DNA of 64,000 bases from Desulfocarbo indianensis (GCA_001184205.1 LBMP01000002.1:85444-149443), one strand, 5' to 3'; numbered from the stretch's first letter, positions 43,542-52,320 are shown. Program-made: numbers and translations. Notes: generated by a model not told the origin, from the sequence alone.

Positions 43542-43820
43542 ATGCCGCTTAAGCCGCAGTCTCTTGAGGAGTTTTTCGAGCAGCAGGAGAGCTTGACCAG
43601 GGAACAGTCCTTCGAGCCTGGTGAGATTCACCGATATGTCCGCAAGGCGCTCGCTTTGGTGAACGGCAACGCTGCCCCCTTGGTTTTGGCCTTGGTCTGT
43701 ATCGCCATAGGTATGATGGTGGGAGAGCAAACGGGCCGGGCTATCATCCAGGATGGGTACCGGGCAGCAAGGGCGAGGCGTAAGGAGGCGGGAAGGAAAG
43801 AAATCGTCAATAAAGAGTAG
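43542..43820 (+). CDS. small single-pass membrane protein (paralog B)
   Basis: A 92-residue protein related to the 33290-33541 product. It has a helical N-terminus (SLEEFFEQQESLTREQ), the shared VRKALALVNGN, and a membrane helix (APLVLALVCIAIGMMVGE) with a Lys/Arg-rich tail. AAGGAG lies nine bases before ATG 43542. It follows the base-modification-like gene by 26 bases and probably shares its transcript. Confidence 0.7.
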   Translation: MPLKPQSLEEFFEQQESLTREQSFEPGEIHRYVRKALALVNGNAAPLVLALVCIAIGMMVGEQTGRAIIQDGYRAARARRKEAGRKEIVNKE

Positions 43821-44366
43821 CCGACAAGCGAATCGTATTACATTGCGGAATAAATGTGGACAGGTTTTACAAGTTGTCCTCTCGTGCGATTTCGGAGGTA
43901 GCCTCCATTTAGGTGTCCTGATTCACAAACCGGCCTGGCCCTAAGATATGGTCTGCACGATTTGGCCTGTCCAGTGCGCAGCTTTTCCCTGTAACCACAA
44001 TCTTGACATATCCACCACAAAAGGGAGTCGCGTGAAGTAGTTTCATGGCTGGCAGGGGAATGTACGTTACATTCCCGACCTTGCGAGGAGTATATTCTCC
44101 CCAGGGTTGAACAGCCAAGAGCTGACTTGGACTTCTACACGTGAAAATCTGTAATCGTAAATAGCGACAAAAATAAATACTAGTTGACACCGAGAAATTA
44201 AGAGGTATCCTTAATGTCAACCCGGCCACAACGCTTTTTACTGCCGCTAATCTTTCCTGGCATATCACCAGGCCATTTCAGCAAAGTTTTGGCTTTCTGG
44301 TTAAAGTCCTTTCGCCGATGTTGGCGGAAGCGGGTTGCACAATTTTCTTTTGTTAGGAGTTTTTAG
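43821..44366. other. 546-bp gap before the RRM gene
   Basis: Overlapping minus-strand frames here (43838-44020, 43909-44268) have no ribosome sites and no family resemblance, so I leave them out. An inverted repeat with outer arms GTTGAC and GTCAAC lies at 44174-44222, with a TTGACA that could serve as a -35. The 5' leader of the RRM gene is likely here. Confidence 0.4.
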
Positions 44367-44636
44367 ATGGGAAAGAACCTTTACGTGGGCAATTTGTCCT
44401 TTGACACTTCAGAAGAGGGCCTGCGTGGTCAGTTCGAGCAGTATGGCACCGTGACTTCGGCCAAGATCATCACAGACCGCGAAACCGGCCGCTCCCGTGG
44501 TTTCGGCTTCGTGGAGATGGACACTGCGGGTGGCGAAGCCTCCATCCAGGCCTTGAACGGCAAAAACATAGACGGTAGGGATTTGAAGGTTAACGAGGCC
44601 AAGCCCCGCGAACCCCGCGATAACAACCGCTGGTAA
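44367..44636 (+). CDS. RRM-domain RNA-binding protein
   Basis: An 89-residue single RNA-recognition-motif protein. RNP2 is NLYVGNL (4-10) and RNP1 is RGFGFVEM (about 44-51), with aromatic residues in the expected positions. Bacterial proteins of this type (Rbp family) are often cold- or stress-induced RNA chaperones. AGGAG lies seven bases before the ATG. The C-terminal tail is basic and Arg/Asn-rich. A strong terminator follows, so it is monocistronic. Confidence 0.93.
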   Translation: MGKNLYVGNLSFDTSEEGLRGQFEQYGTVTSAKIITDRETGRSRGFGFVEMDTAGGEASIQALNGKNIDGRDLKVNEAKPREPRDNNRW

Positions 44637-44674
44637 GTAGCCGCGCCCTAAGCGGCATTACATAGTTTGTACAA

Positions 44675-44717
44675 GAAATCCCGCCCCGCTGAAAAGCGCG
44701 GCGGGATTTCTTTTTTT
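44675..44717 (+). terminator. terminator of the RRM gene
   Basis: GAAATCCCGCC pairs with GGCGGGATTTC (44675-44685, 44700-44710), followed by seven T. It lies 38 bases after the stop. Confidence 0.9.
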
Positions 44718-44880
44718 AGGCAAGGTTTTTTGTCAGAACTCCGCCCGATTTTCGGGATCCACCTCTTATATAGAATATCTGTAAGAGTGAATGGGTCCTC
44801 CCCCTCAAGGCTTAAACATGCTTGGCACGATCCAAAATATTGCCTTGTCCTAAAACTGCAACACCAGGCGATCCTGCCTT

Positions 44881-46560
44881 CTAGGCTTTTAACCCAGTTG
44901 TTGACTTGTTCCGTTGGGTCGGCTGTTGCCCGGCGAGGCCGTATTGCTTGAGCTTGCGGTAAAGCGTGGCCGTGCCTATTCCGAGCTGCTCGGCGGAGCG
45001 TGTCTGGTTTCCTCCGTTCAGTTCCAGCACCGCGAGGATATATTCCTTTTCCACATCTTTTAGCGGCTGGACCTTTCCCCCAGCAACAACCACGGGTTTG
45101 GGGAACGCCCGGCGAATCTCCTCGGGCAAGTCTTCGAAGTCCACGCGATTGCCGCGCGCCAGCGCTACGGCACGCTCCATGGCGTTTTCCAACTCGCGCA
45201 CGTTGCCTGGCCACTCATAGCGTAGAAGCTGATCAACGGTGCTGGGGGCGAGGCCTACGATTTTACGCCCCATGCGAACCGCCGCCTCTGCGAGTAGCAC
45301 CCGGGCGAGCGGCAAGATGTCGTCTCTGCGGTCTCGGAGCGGCGGCACGGGCAACTCGACTACCTTGAGCCGGTAATAGAGGTCCTGCCGGAAAACGCCG
45401 TCCGCAACCCCGTGGGACAGGTCGCGGTTGGTGGCGGCCAGGACCCGGACATCCACCGGCCGGCTCTTGCTTTCTCCGACCCGCCGAATCTCCCTCTCCT
45501 GCAGAACCCGCAGGAGTTTGACCTGCATGCCTGGAGATATCTCACCGATTTCGTCCAGCAGCAGGGTTCCGTGGTTGGCCGTTTCGAACAGGCCTTGCCG
45601 GTCAGAGGCCGCGTCGGTGAAAGCGCCGCGTTTGTGCCCGAAAAGCTCGCTCTCAAAGAGCGTCTCGGTGATGGCGCCGCAGTTCACAGCAATGAACGGT
45701 CCAGCGGCGCGGGTTGACTCGTCGTGGATGAGGCGCGCGATCCTTTCCTTTCCCACCCCGCTTTCGCCGGTAATGAGTACCGTGGCGTCAACTTTGGCCA
45801 CCCTTTGCGCCAATTCCACAACCCGCCGCATCTTGGGGCTCTTGGCAATGATTCCCAGAGGTTCATCCAGGTCGCGTATCAAGCTCACCAGCACTTTATG
45901 GTGTGCCCGAAGCTTTTTCTCCGCAGCCTTCAGCGTCTCGGTGACCCTGCTCAGCGAGACATCAAGGCACTCTTTGAGGCGTCCCGAGTCGAAGAATGCC
46001 AGATCCTCGGCGCGTTCCTGGCCCCATTCCTCTCGGGTGCGTCCCAGGAAGTGGCACCCCGCGTGGCCCTCGCCGAGGCAGCGATCTTCGAGCACATAGA
46101 TTTCCTTGCCGGTGGTTCGGCTGATGTAGCCACTCATGAGGCCGCAAATGGTCCAGCAAACAGGCGAGTCGGAGCGTCCGAAATGCAAGAGATGCTGCTC
46201 TGCCTCGTAGGATGCAAGCACCATGGATCCCTTCTTGCTAAGCGGATCCTCACTTCCCGGTTGGACGCGAAAAAGTCCTCCCAGGGTGTGTATTCGGGGG
46301 CCGGCGCGTCGCCATTCATCATCATTGGCCCACACAAATTCCTTTTTCATGGCCTCTGCCATGCGCCACCCGTGGGCGAAGCCGAACTGGGTCAGGACAG
46401 CCCGGGCTGCGGTTAAGCCGAAATTGGCAACCAGGTATTGACGCAAAATCCCCATGGCCACTGCGTCGAGCAAAAGTGCACGCTGCCCCGCAAAACGGAT
46501 CAAGCCCCCCTCCGGGTCCAGTTCCAGGATTTCCTTGTGGTGCAGATCTTCCACGCGCAT
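44881..46560 (-). CDS. sigma-54-dependent activator with XylR-N and V4R sensor domains
   Basis: A 559-residue enhancer-binding protein. The N-terminal XylR-N/V4R sensor (about 20-190) has HFGRSDSPVCWTICGLMSGY and EDRCLGEGHAGCHFLGR, a hydrocarbon- or ligand-binding fold. A coiled linker leads to the AAA+ domain (about 240-475) with GESGVGKE and ELFGHKRGAFTDA. The last replaces the usual GAFTGA loop by GAFTDA. A Fis-type helix-turn-helix ends it (GGNQTRSAEQLGIGTATLYRKL). It faces the -24/-12 promoter at 46851-46866, its likely target. Confidence 0.93.
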   Translation of the reverse strand: MRVEDLHHKEILELDPEGGLIRFAGQRALLLDAVAMGILRQYLVANFGLTAARAVLTQFGFAHGWRMAEAMKKEFVWANDDEWRRAGPRIHTLGGLFRVQPGSEDPLSKKGSMVLASYEAEQHLLHFGRSDSPVCWTICGLMSGYISRTTGKEIYVLEDRCLGEGHAGCHFLGRTREEWGQERAEDLAFFDSGRLKECLDVSLSRVTETLKAAEKKLRAHHKVLVSLIRDLDEPLGIIAKSPKMRRVVELAQRVAKVDATVLITGESGVGKERIARLIHDESTRAAGPFIAVNCGAITETLFESELFGHKRGAFTDAASDRQGLFETANHGTLLLDEIGEISPGMQVKLLRVLQEREIRRVGESKSRPVDVRVLAATNRDLSHGVADGVFRQDLYYRLKVVELPVPPLRDRRDDILPLARVLLAEAAVRMGRKIVGLAPSTVDQLLRYEWPGNVRELENAMERAVALARGNRVDFEDLPEEIRRAFPKPVVVAGGKVQPLKDVEKEYILAVLELNGGNQTRSAEQLGIGTATLYRKLKQYGLAGQQPTQRNKSTTGLKA

Positions 46561-46570
46561 CGCAAACCTC

Positions 46571-46603
46571 CATCATATTGAATAAGTATACGTCATTATG
46601 ATG
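46571..46603. promoter_or_regulatory. inverted repeat, candidate activator site
   Basis: CATCATA (46571-46577) and TATGATG (46597-46603) form a spaced inverted repeat between the activator gene and the sigma-54 promoter, about 250 bases upstream of it. That is a usual distance for an enhancer-binding site, but the link is inferred. Confidence 0.4.
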
Positions 46604-46850
46604 GTCGCCGATAGTCCCCAGAGCATTAACGCAGTTTATTCAGGCGCTTCCCTTGGTTGGCAGGCAAAAGCAGGGTTCGCCCGACCTTTGGCATCGATTT
46701 TTGAAAATTCCTGTGACGCACACGTCCACGACGGGCATGCCGATTAAGTCGATCAAATTGATGGCCATGTAGTCTGTTTTGAATGAATCCACAAGCGGGC
46801 ACGGTCTTGTCTATCTGTATAACTATCTAATAAATAAGTGTTTATAGCGT

Positions 46851-46866
46851 TGGACCTCAAATTGCA
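46851..46866 (+). promoter_or_regulatory. sigma-54 (-24/-12) promoter
   Basis: TGGACCTCAAATTGCA carries GG and GC exactly ten bases apart with a perfect TTGCA -12 element. It stands about 100 bases before the 46966 gene and 290 bases from the divergent activator gene. Transcription would begin near 46877. Confidence 0.65.
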
Positions 46867-46965
46867 TCAATGAGGGTAGGGGTCCCATGAAGTCAGGGAA
46901 GTGAAATTGCAACCCTACGGCTTCCGGAAATCGAAAACTTGACCAGAAAAAAAGGAGAACAAGGC

Positions 46966-47229
46966 ATGAGAAACGAAGCAGCACCTACAGAGGTCGGCAA
47001 TCAATATGCGGCGGCGCATGCAATGCATTACAAGACCAAGGACCTTGATGAAGCTCTAGGTCTTTACGAGGGTGTCATGGCCGCCTACCCGGACTCGCCT
47101 GAGGCAGAGTATTCCAGAAGCCAAATCCAAAACATCGCCAAAAGCGTGGTTCCCAAGGAGGAACTTGTGGCCGCTCAAGTGACGGTGGCGCGTGAGCACC
47201 TAAAATTCGAGGGCCCGCCTGAGGCCTAG
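46966..47229 (+). CDS. small TPR-like protein, 87 aa
   Basis: An 87-residue protein starting at ATG 46966 after AAGGAG. It holds one tetratricopeptide-like unit (AAAHAMHYKTKDLDEALGLYEGVMAAYPDSPEAEYSRSQIQ is the region, residues 15-56). The middle fits the TPR pattern of Ala, Leu, Tyr and Pro. It is the first gene after the sigma-54 promoter, probably a chaperone-like adaptor of the stress cluster. Confidence 0.65.
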   Translation: MRNEAAPTEVGNQYAAAHAMHYKTKDLDEALGLYEGVMAAYPDSPEAEYSRSQIQNIAKSVVPKEELVAAQVTVAREHLKFEGPPEA

Positions 47230-47424
47230 CCAGGGCAACGCAACCCGAGTCCGAACCGCCCGGCTAAGGACAGCCAACTGAGGATGCCTCGCCGGCATGA
47301 ACGCTTGGCGGAAAACGGGTTTTGCTGGCTGAGACTTAGGATTTTGTACACCCTGCGGCAAAACCGGGGCGAGAACCACAAAACAGGCCCCTTTGCCGCG
47401 CAAATTAGGGTTATAGGCGAAAAA

Positions 47425-48525
47425 ATGATAAAAAGCGTAGTGCTTCCCCAAACCTTTCTTGCCCGGGACCAATCCGGAGTCCTGGCTGCTTGCTTTGATG
47501 AAGTCTTCCTGCTCAGGCCTCCCGATATCAGCCAAGCCCAAATGGATATCGAGGACGGGCGGCCGGGGGTGTTCAAAACCTTGGAGGCCTCCCCAAACAG
47601 TGAAGATATCGGTTTCGATCCCGTCCGGCTTAAGCATTTGATGCATCAATGGGAAAGTTGGATCGCCAGTCACCGCGACAGCGGCGCCCTGGGAACCTTG
47701 AAGGCCGGAACCAAGCCGCCGCAGCCGGATATGGAAACCAGCAGATCAATCAAACGCCAGATTACTGGCGGCGCGCAGCCTGAGAAGCGGCCGGAAAACC
47801 AGCCTCCGGCTTCTTCGGCGCTGGTGCTGAAACTGGCCCATCTCTTGGAACAACAAATGGGGGAGATGCGTTCGCTGGCCATTGGCATTGATTCCCAGCA
47901 GGAACATATGTCGGAGTTGTTGGGCATGAACCAGGATGAAGACCCCCCGGCCGAATTTCAGAAGTTAGCGCCCGGCCTCCTGGGTTCGCTGAGCCTGGAG
48001 ATGGAAGATGAATCCCTGGCCGCTTACCGGCTGCAGGCCTGGGCCTGTCTGGCTCCCTTTGAAGAAATAAAGCACCTTGCGCCCCTGACCTTTAGCCCCC
48101 AAGCGGCCTCGCTGCTTTTGGAAAGTGCCAATTTCATCCTGGGCGGCAAGCCGGTCCGCTCGTCCGCCGGAGCGCAAAGCCTGGTTTGGCCTCCAGTCTC
48201 CTTGTCAATGGCCGGCACCAGTTTGGCCCGGGAAGCGCTGCGGTTGCGGCTTCCTTCCCAAGAGGAGTCCGCGGGGTTCAAGCAGGCCTTGGGCAAGATT
48301 TTATATGCCCTTGGCCAAGCCCCCCTGTCCTCCGATCTTCTGAAGTCCCTGCGGGAAATAGGCGGCGATTGGCTGGAGTCCGGCGGCCCTCATAAGCCGG
48401 GCGGCCGCCTGAGCCTAATGGTATTCCCCGGCTACGGCTTGGAAGGCCTATTGGGGCTGATGAAAGGCCAAAGCATGGAACCGGAAACACCCGGTTCCAA
48501 CTGCCTGCTTTTAGTGATTTGGTGA
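47425..48525 (+). CDS. uncharacterised protein, 366 aa
   Basis: A protein of unknown family. The frame is open from 47284, but ATG 47425 (MIKSVVLPQTFLARD) fits better because AGGCGAA lies just upstream. A central helical and acidic region (about 130-210) is rich in Glu, Gln and Met. The C-terminal part has several Leu-rich stretches (LREIGGDWLESGGPH; LMVFPGYGLEGLLGL). No transmembrane helix is certain. It follows the TPR-like gene by about 195 bases. Confidence 0.55.
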   Translation: MIKSVVLPQTFLARDQSGVLAACFDEVFLLRPPDISQAQMDIEDGRPGVFKTLEASPNSEDIGFDPVRLKHLMHQWESWIASHRDSGALGTLKAGTKPPQPDMETSRSIKRQITGGAQPEKRPENQPPASSALVLKLAHLLEQQMGEMRSLAIGIDSQQEHMSELLGMNQDEDPPAEFQKLAPGLLGSLSLEMEDESLAAYRLQAWACLAPFEEIKHLAPLTFSPQAASLLLESANFILGGKPVRSSAGAQSLVWPPVSLSMAGTSLAREALRLRLPSQEESAGFKQALGKILYALGQAPLSSDLLKSLREIGGDWLESGGPHKPGGRLSLMVFPGYGLEGLLGLMKGQSMEPETPGSNCLLLVIW

Positions 48526-48538
48526 GATTGACGGGCTG

Positions 48539-49273
48539 ATGATAACTCTGCGCAGAAACAACGAACGCCGCCATGTGCAACGAGGCAAGCAGGACACCTG
48601 GCTGACGTTCTATTCCAATGGGCATGCAGACCCTGTTGGCGATAGCTTTGGGAAGCTGGCGGCTTTCAATGAAATACTGCTGCAGCCAAGAGAGATGGCT
48701 CCGCAGGTTACAGGCACGGGAGCGGAAATAGTCACCTATGTTTACAGGGGAGTTCTTGCGCAAGAGGACTCAAATGGCAACTCGGGCGTGGTTCACTCAG
48801 GCGAGTTTCAATACATGACCATTGGCCGTGGAATCCGCCACAAGGAAACGAATCCCTCACCCACCGACCGTGCGCACGTTTTCCGGATTTCCCTGCGCCC
48901 CGCTGAGGCAGGGCTCGATTCCGCTCATGAGCAGATGCGCTTTCCAGTGGCGCTTCGCCACAACTTGCTGTGCGTAATCGCGTCTCGAGACGGGCGCAAG
49001 AATTCGTTGAAGATTCTTCAAGACGCTCTCATCTACTCGAGCATACTCGACCCCGGGCACCATCTTATGCACGAGCTTTTGCCCGGACGGAGCGCCTGGC
49101 TCCATGTCATCAGCGGCGAAACGGCTTTGCAAGAGATCATCCTGACCCAGGGCGATGGGGTGGGTGTCACGATCGAGCCCTCGGTTTCCGTGACGGCGCA
49201 AGAGAGCAGCGAGATACTGCTTGTCGATTTGGGCCCGACACCGAGGCCATTCGCGGGCCGGGTCAGGCAATGA
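48539..49273 (+). CDS. pirin-like bicupin protein
   Basis: A 244-residue member of the pirin/YhhW bicupin family. It contains EIVTYVYRGVLAQEDSNGNSGV, SGEFQYMTIGRGIRHKE and the second cupin near SSILDPGHHLMHELLPG. The metal-binding His pair usually found as PHPHRG before EIVTYV is replaced by Ala-Pro-Gln-Val-Thr-Gly. At least two metal ligands are therefore missing, so the enzyme activity (quercetinase-like) may be lost. It starts 13 bases after the previous stop and is likely in the same operon. Confidence 0.8.
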   Translation: MITLRRNNERRHVQRGKQDTWLTFYSNGHADPVGDSFGKLAAFNEILLQPREMAPQVTGTGAEIVTYVYRGVLAQEDSNGNSGVVHSGEFQYMTIGRGIRHKETNPSPTDRAHVFRISLRPAEAGLDSAHEQMRFPVALRHNLLCVIASRDGRKNSLKILQDALIYSSILDPGHHLMHELLPGRSAWLHVISGETALQEIILTQGDGVGVTIEPSVSVTAQESSEILLVDLGPTPRPFAGRVRQ

Positions 49274-49359
49274 TAGGCCAAACCAAAAGTACCGCGCATG
49301 CACCTGAAAGCGCGCCTGGGCAACGAACCGGATCAACCACGCAAAAGGGAGAAGGTATC

Positions 49360-49674
49360 ATGGCAAAACTGCATGGCATCGTGACCGTACTGCTGTTTGT
49401 CGGGCTGATGAGCACATTCCTGGGGTGCGCAGCCACCCAAACCAGCGAAAGCACCGGCCAGTATGTCGATGACTCCGCCATCACAACCAAGGTAAAGGCC
49501 GCCATCTTTGACGACGCGAACCTCAAGACGTTGCAAATCAGCGTCGAGACTTACAAGGGAGAGGTCCAGCTAAGCGGGTTTGTCGATTCAGCGCAGAATG
49601 TCAGAAGGGCTGGCGAGGTCGCCCGCGGGGTTAAGGGCGTCGTGGCGGTGAGAAATAATTTGATCGTGAAATAG
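49360..49674 (+). CDS. BON-domain lipoprotein (OsmY-like)
   Basis: A 104-residue lipoprotein. The signal peptide (HGIVTVLLFVGLMSTFLGC) ends in a lipobox with Cys23. A single BON domain follows (DSAITTKVKAAIFDDANLK, VQLSGFVDSAQNVRRAGEVA, VAVRNNLIVK). BON proteins bind phospholipid and are induced by osmotic or envelope stress. GGGAGAAGG lies before ATG 49360. A longer frame from 48970 lies inside the pirin gene and is not real. Confidence 0.9.
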   Translation: MAKLHGIVTVLLFVGLMSTFLGCAATQTSESTGQYVDDSAITTKVKAAIFDDANLKTLQISVETYKGEVQLSGFVDSAQNVRRAGEVARGVKGVVAVRNNLIVK

Positions 49675-49758
49675 CCGCCCGAACCCGGTGATTCTAGGGC
49701 CATCTACCGCAGGTTTTGCGATTTTACCCCCCTAGTTCGGCAGAACGGAGAGATGAAA

Positions 49759-49914
49759 ATGTTGGGAATAATTCTGGTTATTGTGTTGATCCTTTTTCTG
49801 GTGGGCACGCTCCCTTCATGGCCCCACAGCAGAAGTTGGGGATACTATCCAAGCACTGGCTTGGGCGTGCTCCTTGTGATCGTGATCGTGCTCCTTTTGA
49901 TGGGCCGTATCTGA
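49759..49914 (+). CDS. DUF3309 small membrane protein
   Basis: A 51-residue protein: MLGIILVIVLILFLVG, then LPSWPHSRSWGYYPS, then a second helix GLGVLLVIVIVLLLMGRI. This two-helix hairpin with the WPxSxxWGY loop is diagnostic of DUF3309. GGAG lies eight bases before ATG 49759; an ATG at 49753 adds two residues. Commonly found in stress gene sets, function unknown. Confidence 0.88.
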   Translation: MLGIILVIVLILFLVGTLPSWPHSRSWGYYPSTGLGVLLVIVIVLLLMGRI

Positions 49915-49995
49915 TCATAATTAAGGTCATGGCAAAACAATGCGCGGCACCCCTGCGCGCAAAGGGATTTCGAGGTTAACTCAAAGGAGAATATC

Positions 49996-50175
49996 ATGAA
50001 AGACAGCACGAAAGACCAAACGCAAGGCGCGTTTCACAAGGTAGTGGGCAAGATCAAGGCACTCGCCGGCAAGGTCGGCTTGAATTCCGAACTGGAAGGC
50101 AAAGGCAAGGACGAAATGAGGGCCGGCAAGGTGCAGCAAAAGGTCGGAGAGGTCGAGAAGGTTGTGGGAAAGTAG
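49996..50175 (+). CDS. CsbD-family stress protein
   Basis: A 59-residue hydrophilic protein with the CsbD pattern: TQGAFHKVVGKIKALAGK, then LEGKGKDEMRAGKVQQKVG. CsbD proteins are general-stress proteins of unknown biochemistry, possibly disordered helical chaperones. AAAGGAG lies eight bases before ATG 49996. Confidence 0.9.
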   Translation: MKDSTKDQTQGAFHKVVGKIKALAGKVGLNSELEGKGKDEMRAGKVQQKVGEVEKVVGK

Positions 50176-50380
50176 CGCTGTTTGCCATGCGTTCACAAGC
50201 CTGCGAATCCGTTTCCAAAGGTGCGGCAAACCGTGACGCCATTGTGCCAGGAGGCATGGGGTTGCTGCTACTTCGCTTGCCACATGGGGTGCTGATATCC
50301 AGCGTAACCTTCTCGGCGGTGCACAGCATGATTCGTGACGATTTGATCCTTCGGAAGAAGGTTTTAAAAGAGGTATTAAA

Positions 50381-51883
50381 ATGAGAGCACTTCTAATCTA
50401 TCCTCAGAGCCCGGACACCTTCTGGAGCTTCAAGTACGCTCTGAAGTTCATCGCCAAGAAGGCTCTGCACCCGCCGCTGGGGCTGGTGACTGTGGCGGCA
50501 ATGCTTCCGGAGGCCTGGGAAATAAAGCTGGTTGACGAGAACGTTGAGCCCCTGAAGGACAAGCACCTGGAGTGGGCCGACTACGTCTTTATCAGCGCCA
50601 TGGCCATCCAAAGGAAATCGGTAGAGCGGGTTTTGGCCCGCTGCCGCGAAAAGGGGGTCAAGGTGGTGGCCGGCGGCCCCCTGTTCACCGCCAACCACCA
50701 AGATTTCGAGGGGATCGACCACTTTGTATTGGGCGAGGCCGAGGTCACCTTGCCCGGTTTCCTGCGGGACTTGGAGGCCGGCCAGGCCCGGGCCGTCTAC
50801 ACCACAGACCAGTTCCCCGCCCTGGGGGACACTCCCTTGCCCATGTGGAATCTGCTAAAGCTCAGGCGCTACGCTTCCATGAGCCTGCAATACTCCCGGG
50901 GTTGCCCCTTTAACTGCGAGTTCTGCGACATAACCTCGCTCTTCGGGCGCAAGGTGCGCACCAAATCCACCGCGCAGGTTTTGACCGAACTGGATAGCCT
51001 CTTTGCAGCGGGCTGGCGGGGGCCCCTGTTTATTGTTGACGACAACTTCATCGGCAACAAGGTCAAGCTTAAAAGGAAGGTATTGCCCGCTATCATAGCC
51101 TGGATGCGCCTGCATAAGCACCCCTTCAGCCTGTCCACCGAGGCCTCCATCGACCTGAGCGACGACCCGGAGCTGATGAGGATGATGGTGCAGGCAGGAT
51201 TCGAAGGGGTGTTCGTGGGCATAGAGACCCCCAATGAGGACAGTCTGGCGGAGTGCAGCAAGCTGCAGAACCGGGGCCGCGATCTGGTAGCCTGCGTTAG
51301 AAAAATCCAGAGCTTCGGTTTGGAGGTGCGCGGCGGATTCATCGTGGGCTTTGACCACGACTCCCCCTCGGTGTTCGGCAAGCAGATCGAGCTGATCCAA
51401 AACAGCCGGATCGTCACGGCCATGGTGGGGCTCTTGAATGCCCCCCGGGGCAGCCGGCTCTATCGGCGGATAGCCCAGGAGGGCCGCCTACTGGCCGAAG
51501 TTACCGGCGATAACACCGATCTTTCCACCAACATAGAGCCCAAGATGGGCATGGATGCCCTATTCCGGGGCTACGAGCAGGTAATCAGCGGCATCTACTC
51601 CCCAAGGCCCTACTACGAGCGGGTGCGCGCCTATTTGCGGGAGTACCACCCTTTGCAAAAGAAAGGGTTGCACTTTCACGCCAGATACCTGCGTCTGCAC
51701 TTTGGTTATGCCTTCGCCTTTCCCAAGACCATGCTCGTATTGGGCGTCAAGGACCGGGCCCGTTTTCAATATTGGAAGCTGCTCTTCTGGTCCCTGTTCC
51801 GGCGGCCCCAGCTCTTCCCCATGGCCATGACCTTTGCGGTTTATGGTTTCCACTTCCGCAAGGTCTTCCAGGCGAGCCTATAG
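50381..51883 (+). CDS. B12-binding domain radical SAM protein
   Basis: A 500-residue enzyme. An N-terminal cobalamin-binding Rossmann domain (about 1-150) with LLIYPQSPDTFW and ADYVFISAMAIQ precedes the radical SAM domain. Its cluster motif is CPFNCEFCD (CxxxCxxC). A C-terminal DUF4070-like helical region follows. Family members methylate or otherwise modify unactivated carbons in lipids (for example hopanoids), so a membrane-lipid role fits the neighbourhood. GAGG lies seven bases upstream of the ATG. Confidence 0.9.
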   Translation: MRALLIYPQSPDTFWSFKYALKFIAKKALHPPLGLVTVAAMLPEAWEIKLVDENVEPLKDKHLEWADYVFISAMAIQRKSVERVLARCREKGVKVVAGGPLFTANHQDFEGIDHFVLGEAEVTLPGFLRDLEAGQARAVYTTDQFPALGDTPLPMWNLLKLRRYASMSLQYSRGCPFNCEFCDITSLFGRKVRTKSTAQVLTELDSLFAAGWRGPLFIVDDNFIGNKVKLKRKVLPAIIAWMRLHKHPFSLSTEASIDLSDDPELMRMMVQAGFEGVFVGIETPNEDSLAECSKLQNRGRDLVACVRKIQSFGLEVRGGFIVGFDHDSPSVFGKQIELIQNSRIVTAMVGLLNAPRGSRLYRRIAQEGRLLAEVTGDNTDLSTNIEPKMGMDALFRGYEQVISGIYSPRPYYERVRAYLREYHPLQKKGLHFHARYLRLHFGYAFAFPKTMLVLGVKDRARFQYWKLLFWSLFRRPQLFPMAMTFAVYGFHFRKVFQASL

Positions 51884-52084
51884 CCAGTGGCGCTTGTCGG
51901 GGGAACCAGGGTGACCAAGACCGTTTGACGGCAGGGATTTTGAGACCGGTTAGCTGCTTTAGCCATGGAGCGACCCGGCGCACCGGAGGCCTTAAACGGC
52001 TCGACAATAAGAAACGCGGCATTGGCCGCATGGTTGGCTTCAACCGATCTCGTTCTGCGAGAACCCAAGTAGGGAGGTCCGAAA

Positions 52085-52303
52085 ATGCTCAAGCTGGCCA
52101 TTATTTTCCTGGTAATTGCTTCGGTGTCCGGCGTTTTCGCTTTCACCGGCATCGCCGCGGCCGTACCGGGGATTGCAGAAATCCTCTTCTTGGCGTTCCT
52201 AGCGCTATTTCTCATTGCCCTGGCGGGATGGCTGCTGTTCCGGCGCAGGGCGCAGAGCCGCTTACTGGGAAACCGAGTCGCACCAAGACTGCGTCCTCTT
52301 TAA
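52085..52303 (+). CDS. DUF1328 (UPF0391) small membrane protein
   Basis: A 72-residue protein: MLKLAIIFLVIASVSGVFAFTG, then AAAVPGIAEILFLAFLALFLIAL. This matches DUF1328 with its two helices and GFxG turn. The C-terminal 20 residues are Arg-rich. GGGAGG lies before the ATG. It is a usual member of general stress gene clusters. Confidence 0.88.
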   Translation: MLKLAIIFLVIASVSGVFAFTGIAAAVPGIAEILFLAFLALFLIALAGWLLFRRRAQSRLLGNRVAPRLRPL

Positions 52304-52320
52304 TCAAGGAGATGATCACC

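Noticed and set aside
43838-44268. Overlapping minus-strand ORFs of 60 and 119 aa before the RRM gene
   Set aside because: No ribosome sites, compositionally odd, and no recognisable domain; treated as non-coding.
44318-44337. GTTGGCGGAAGCGGGTTGCA as a sigma-54 promoter for the RRM gene
   Set aside because: GG-to-GC spacing is 12 or 9 bases depending on which GG is used, not the required 10.
46716-46740. TGGCATCGATTTTTGA as a second sigma-54 promoter
   Set aside because: It lacks the GC of the -12 element; the site at 46851-46866 is clearly better.
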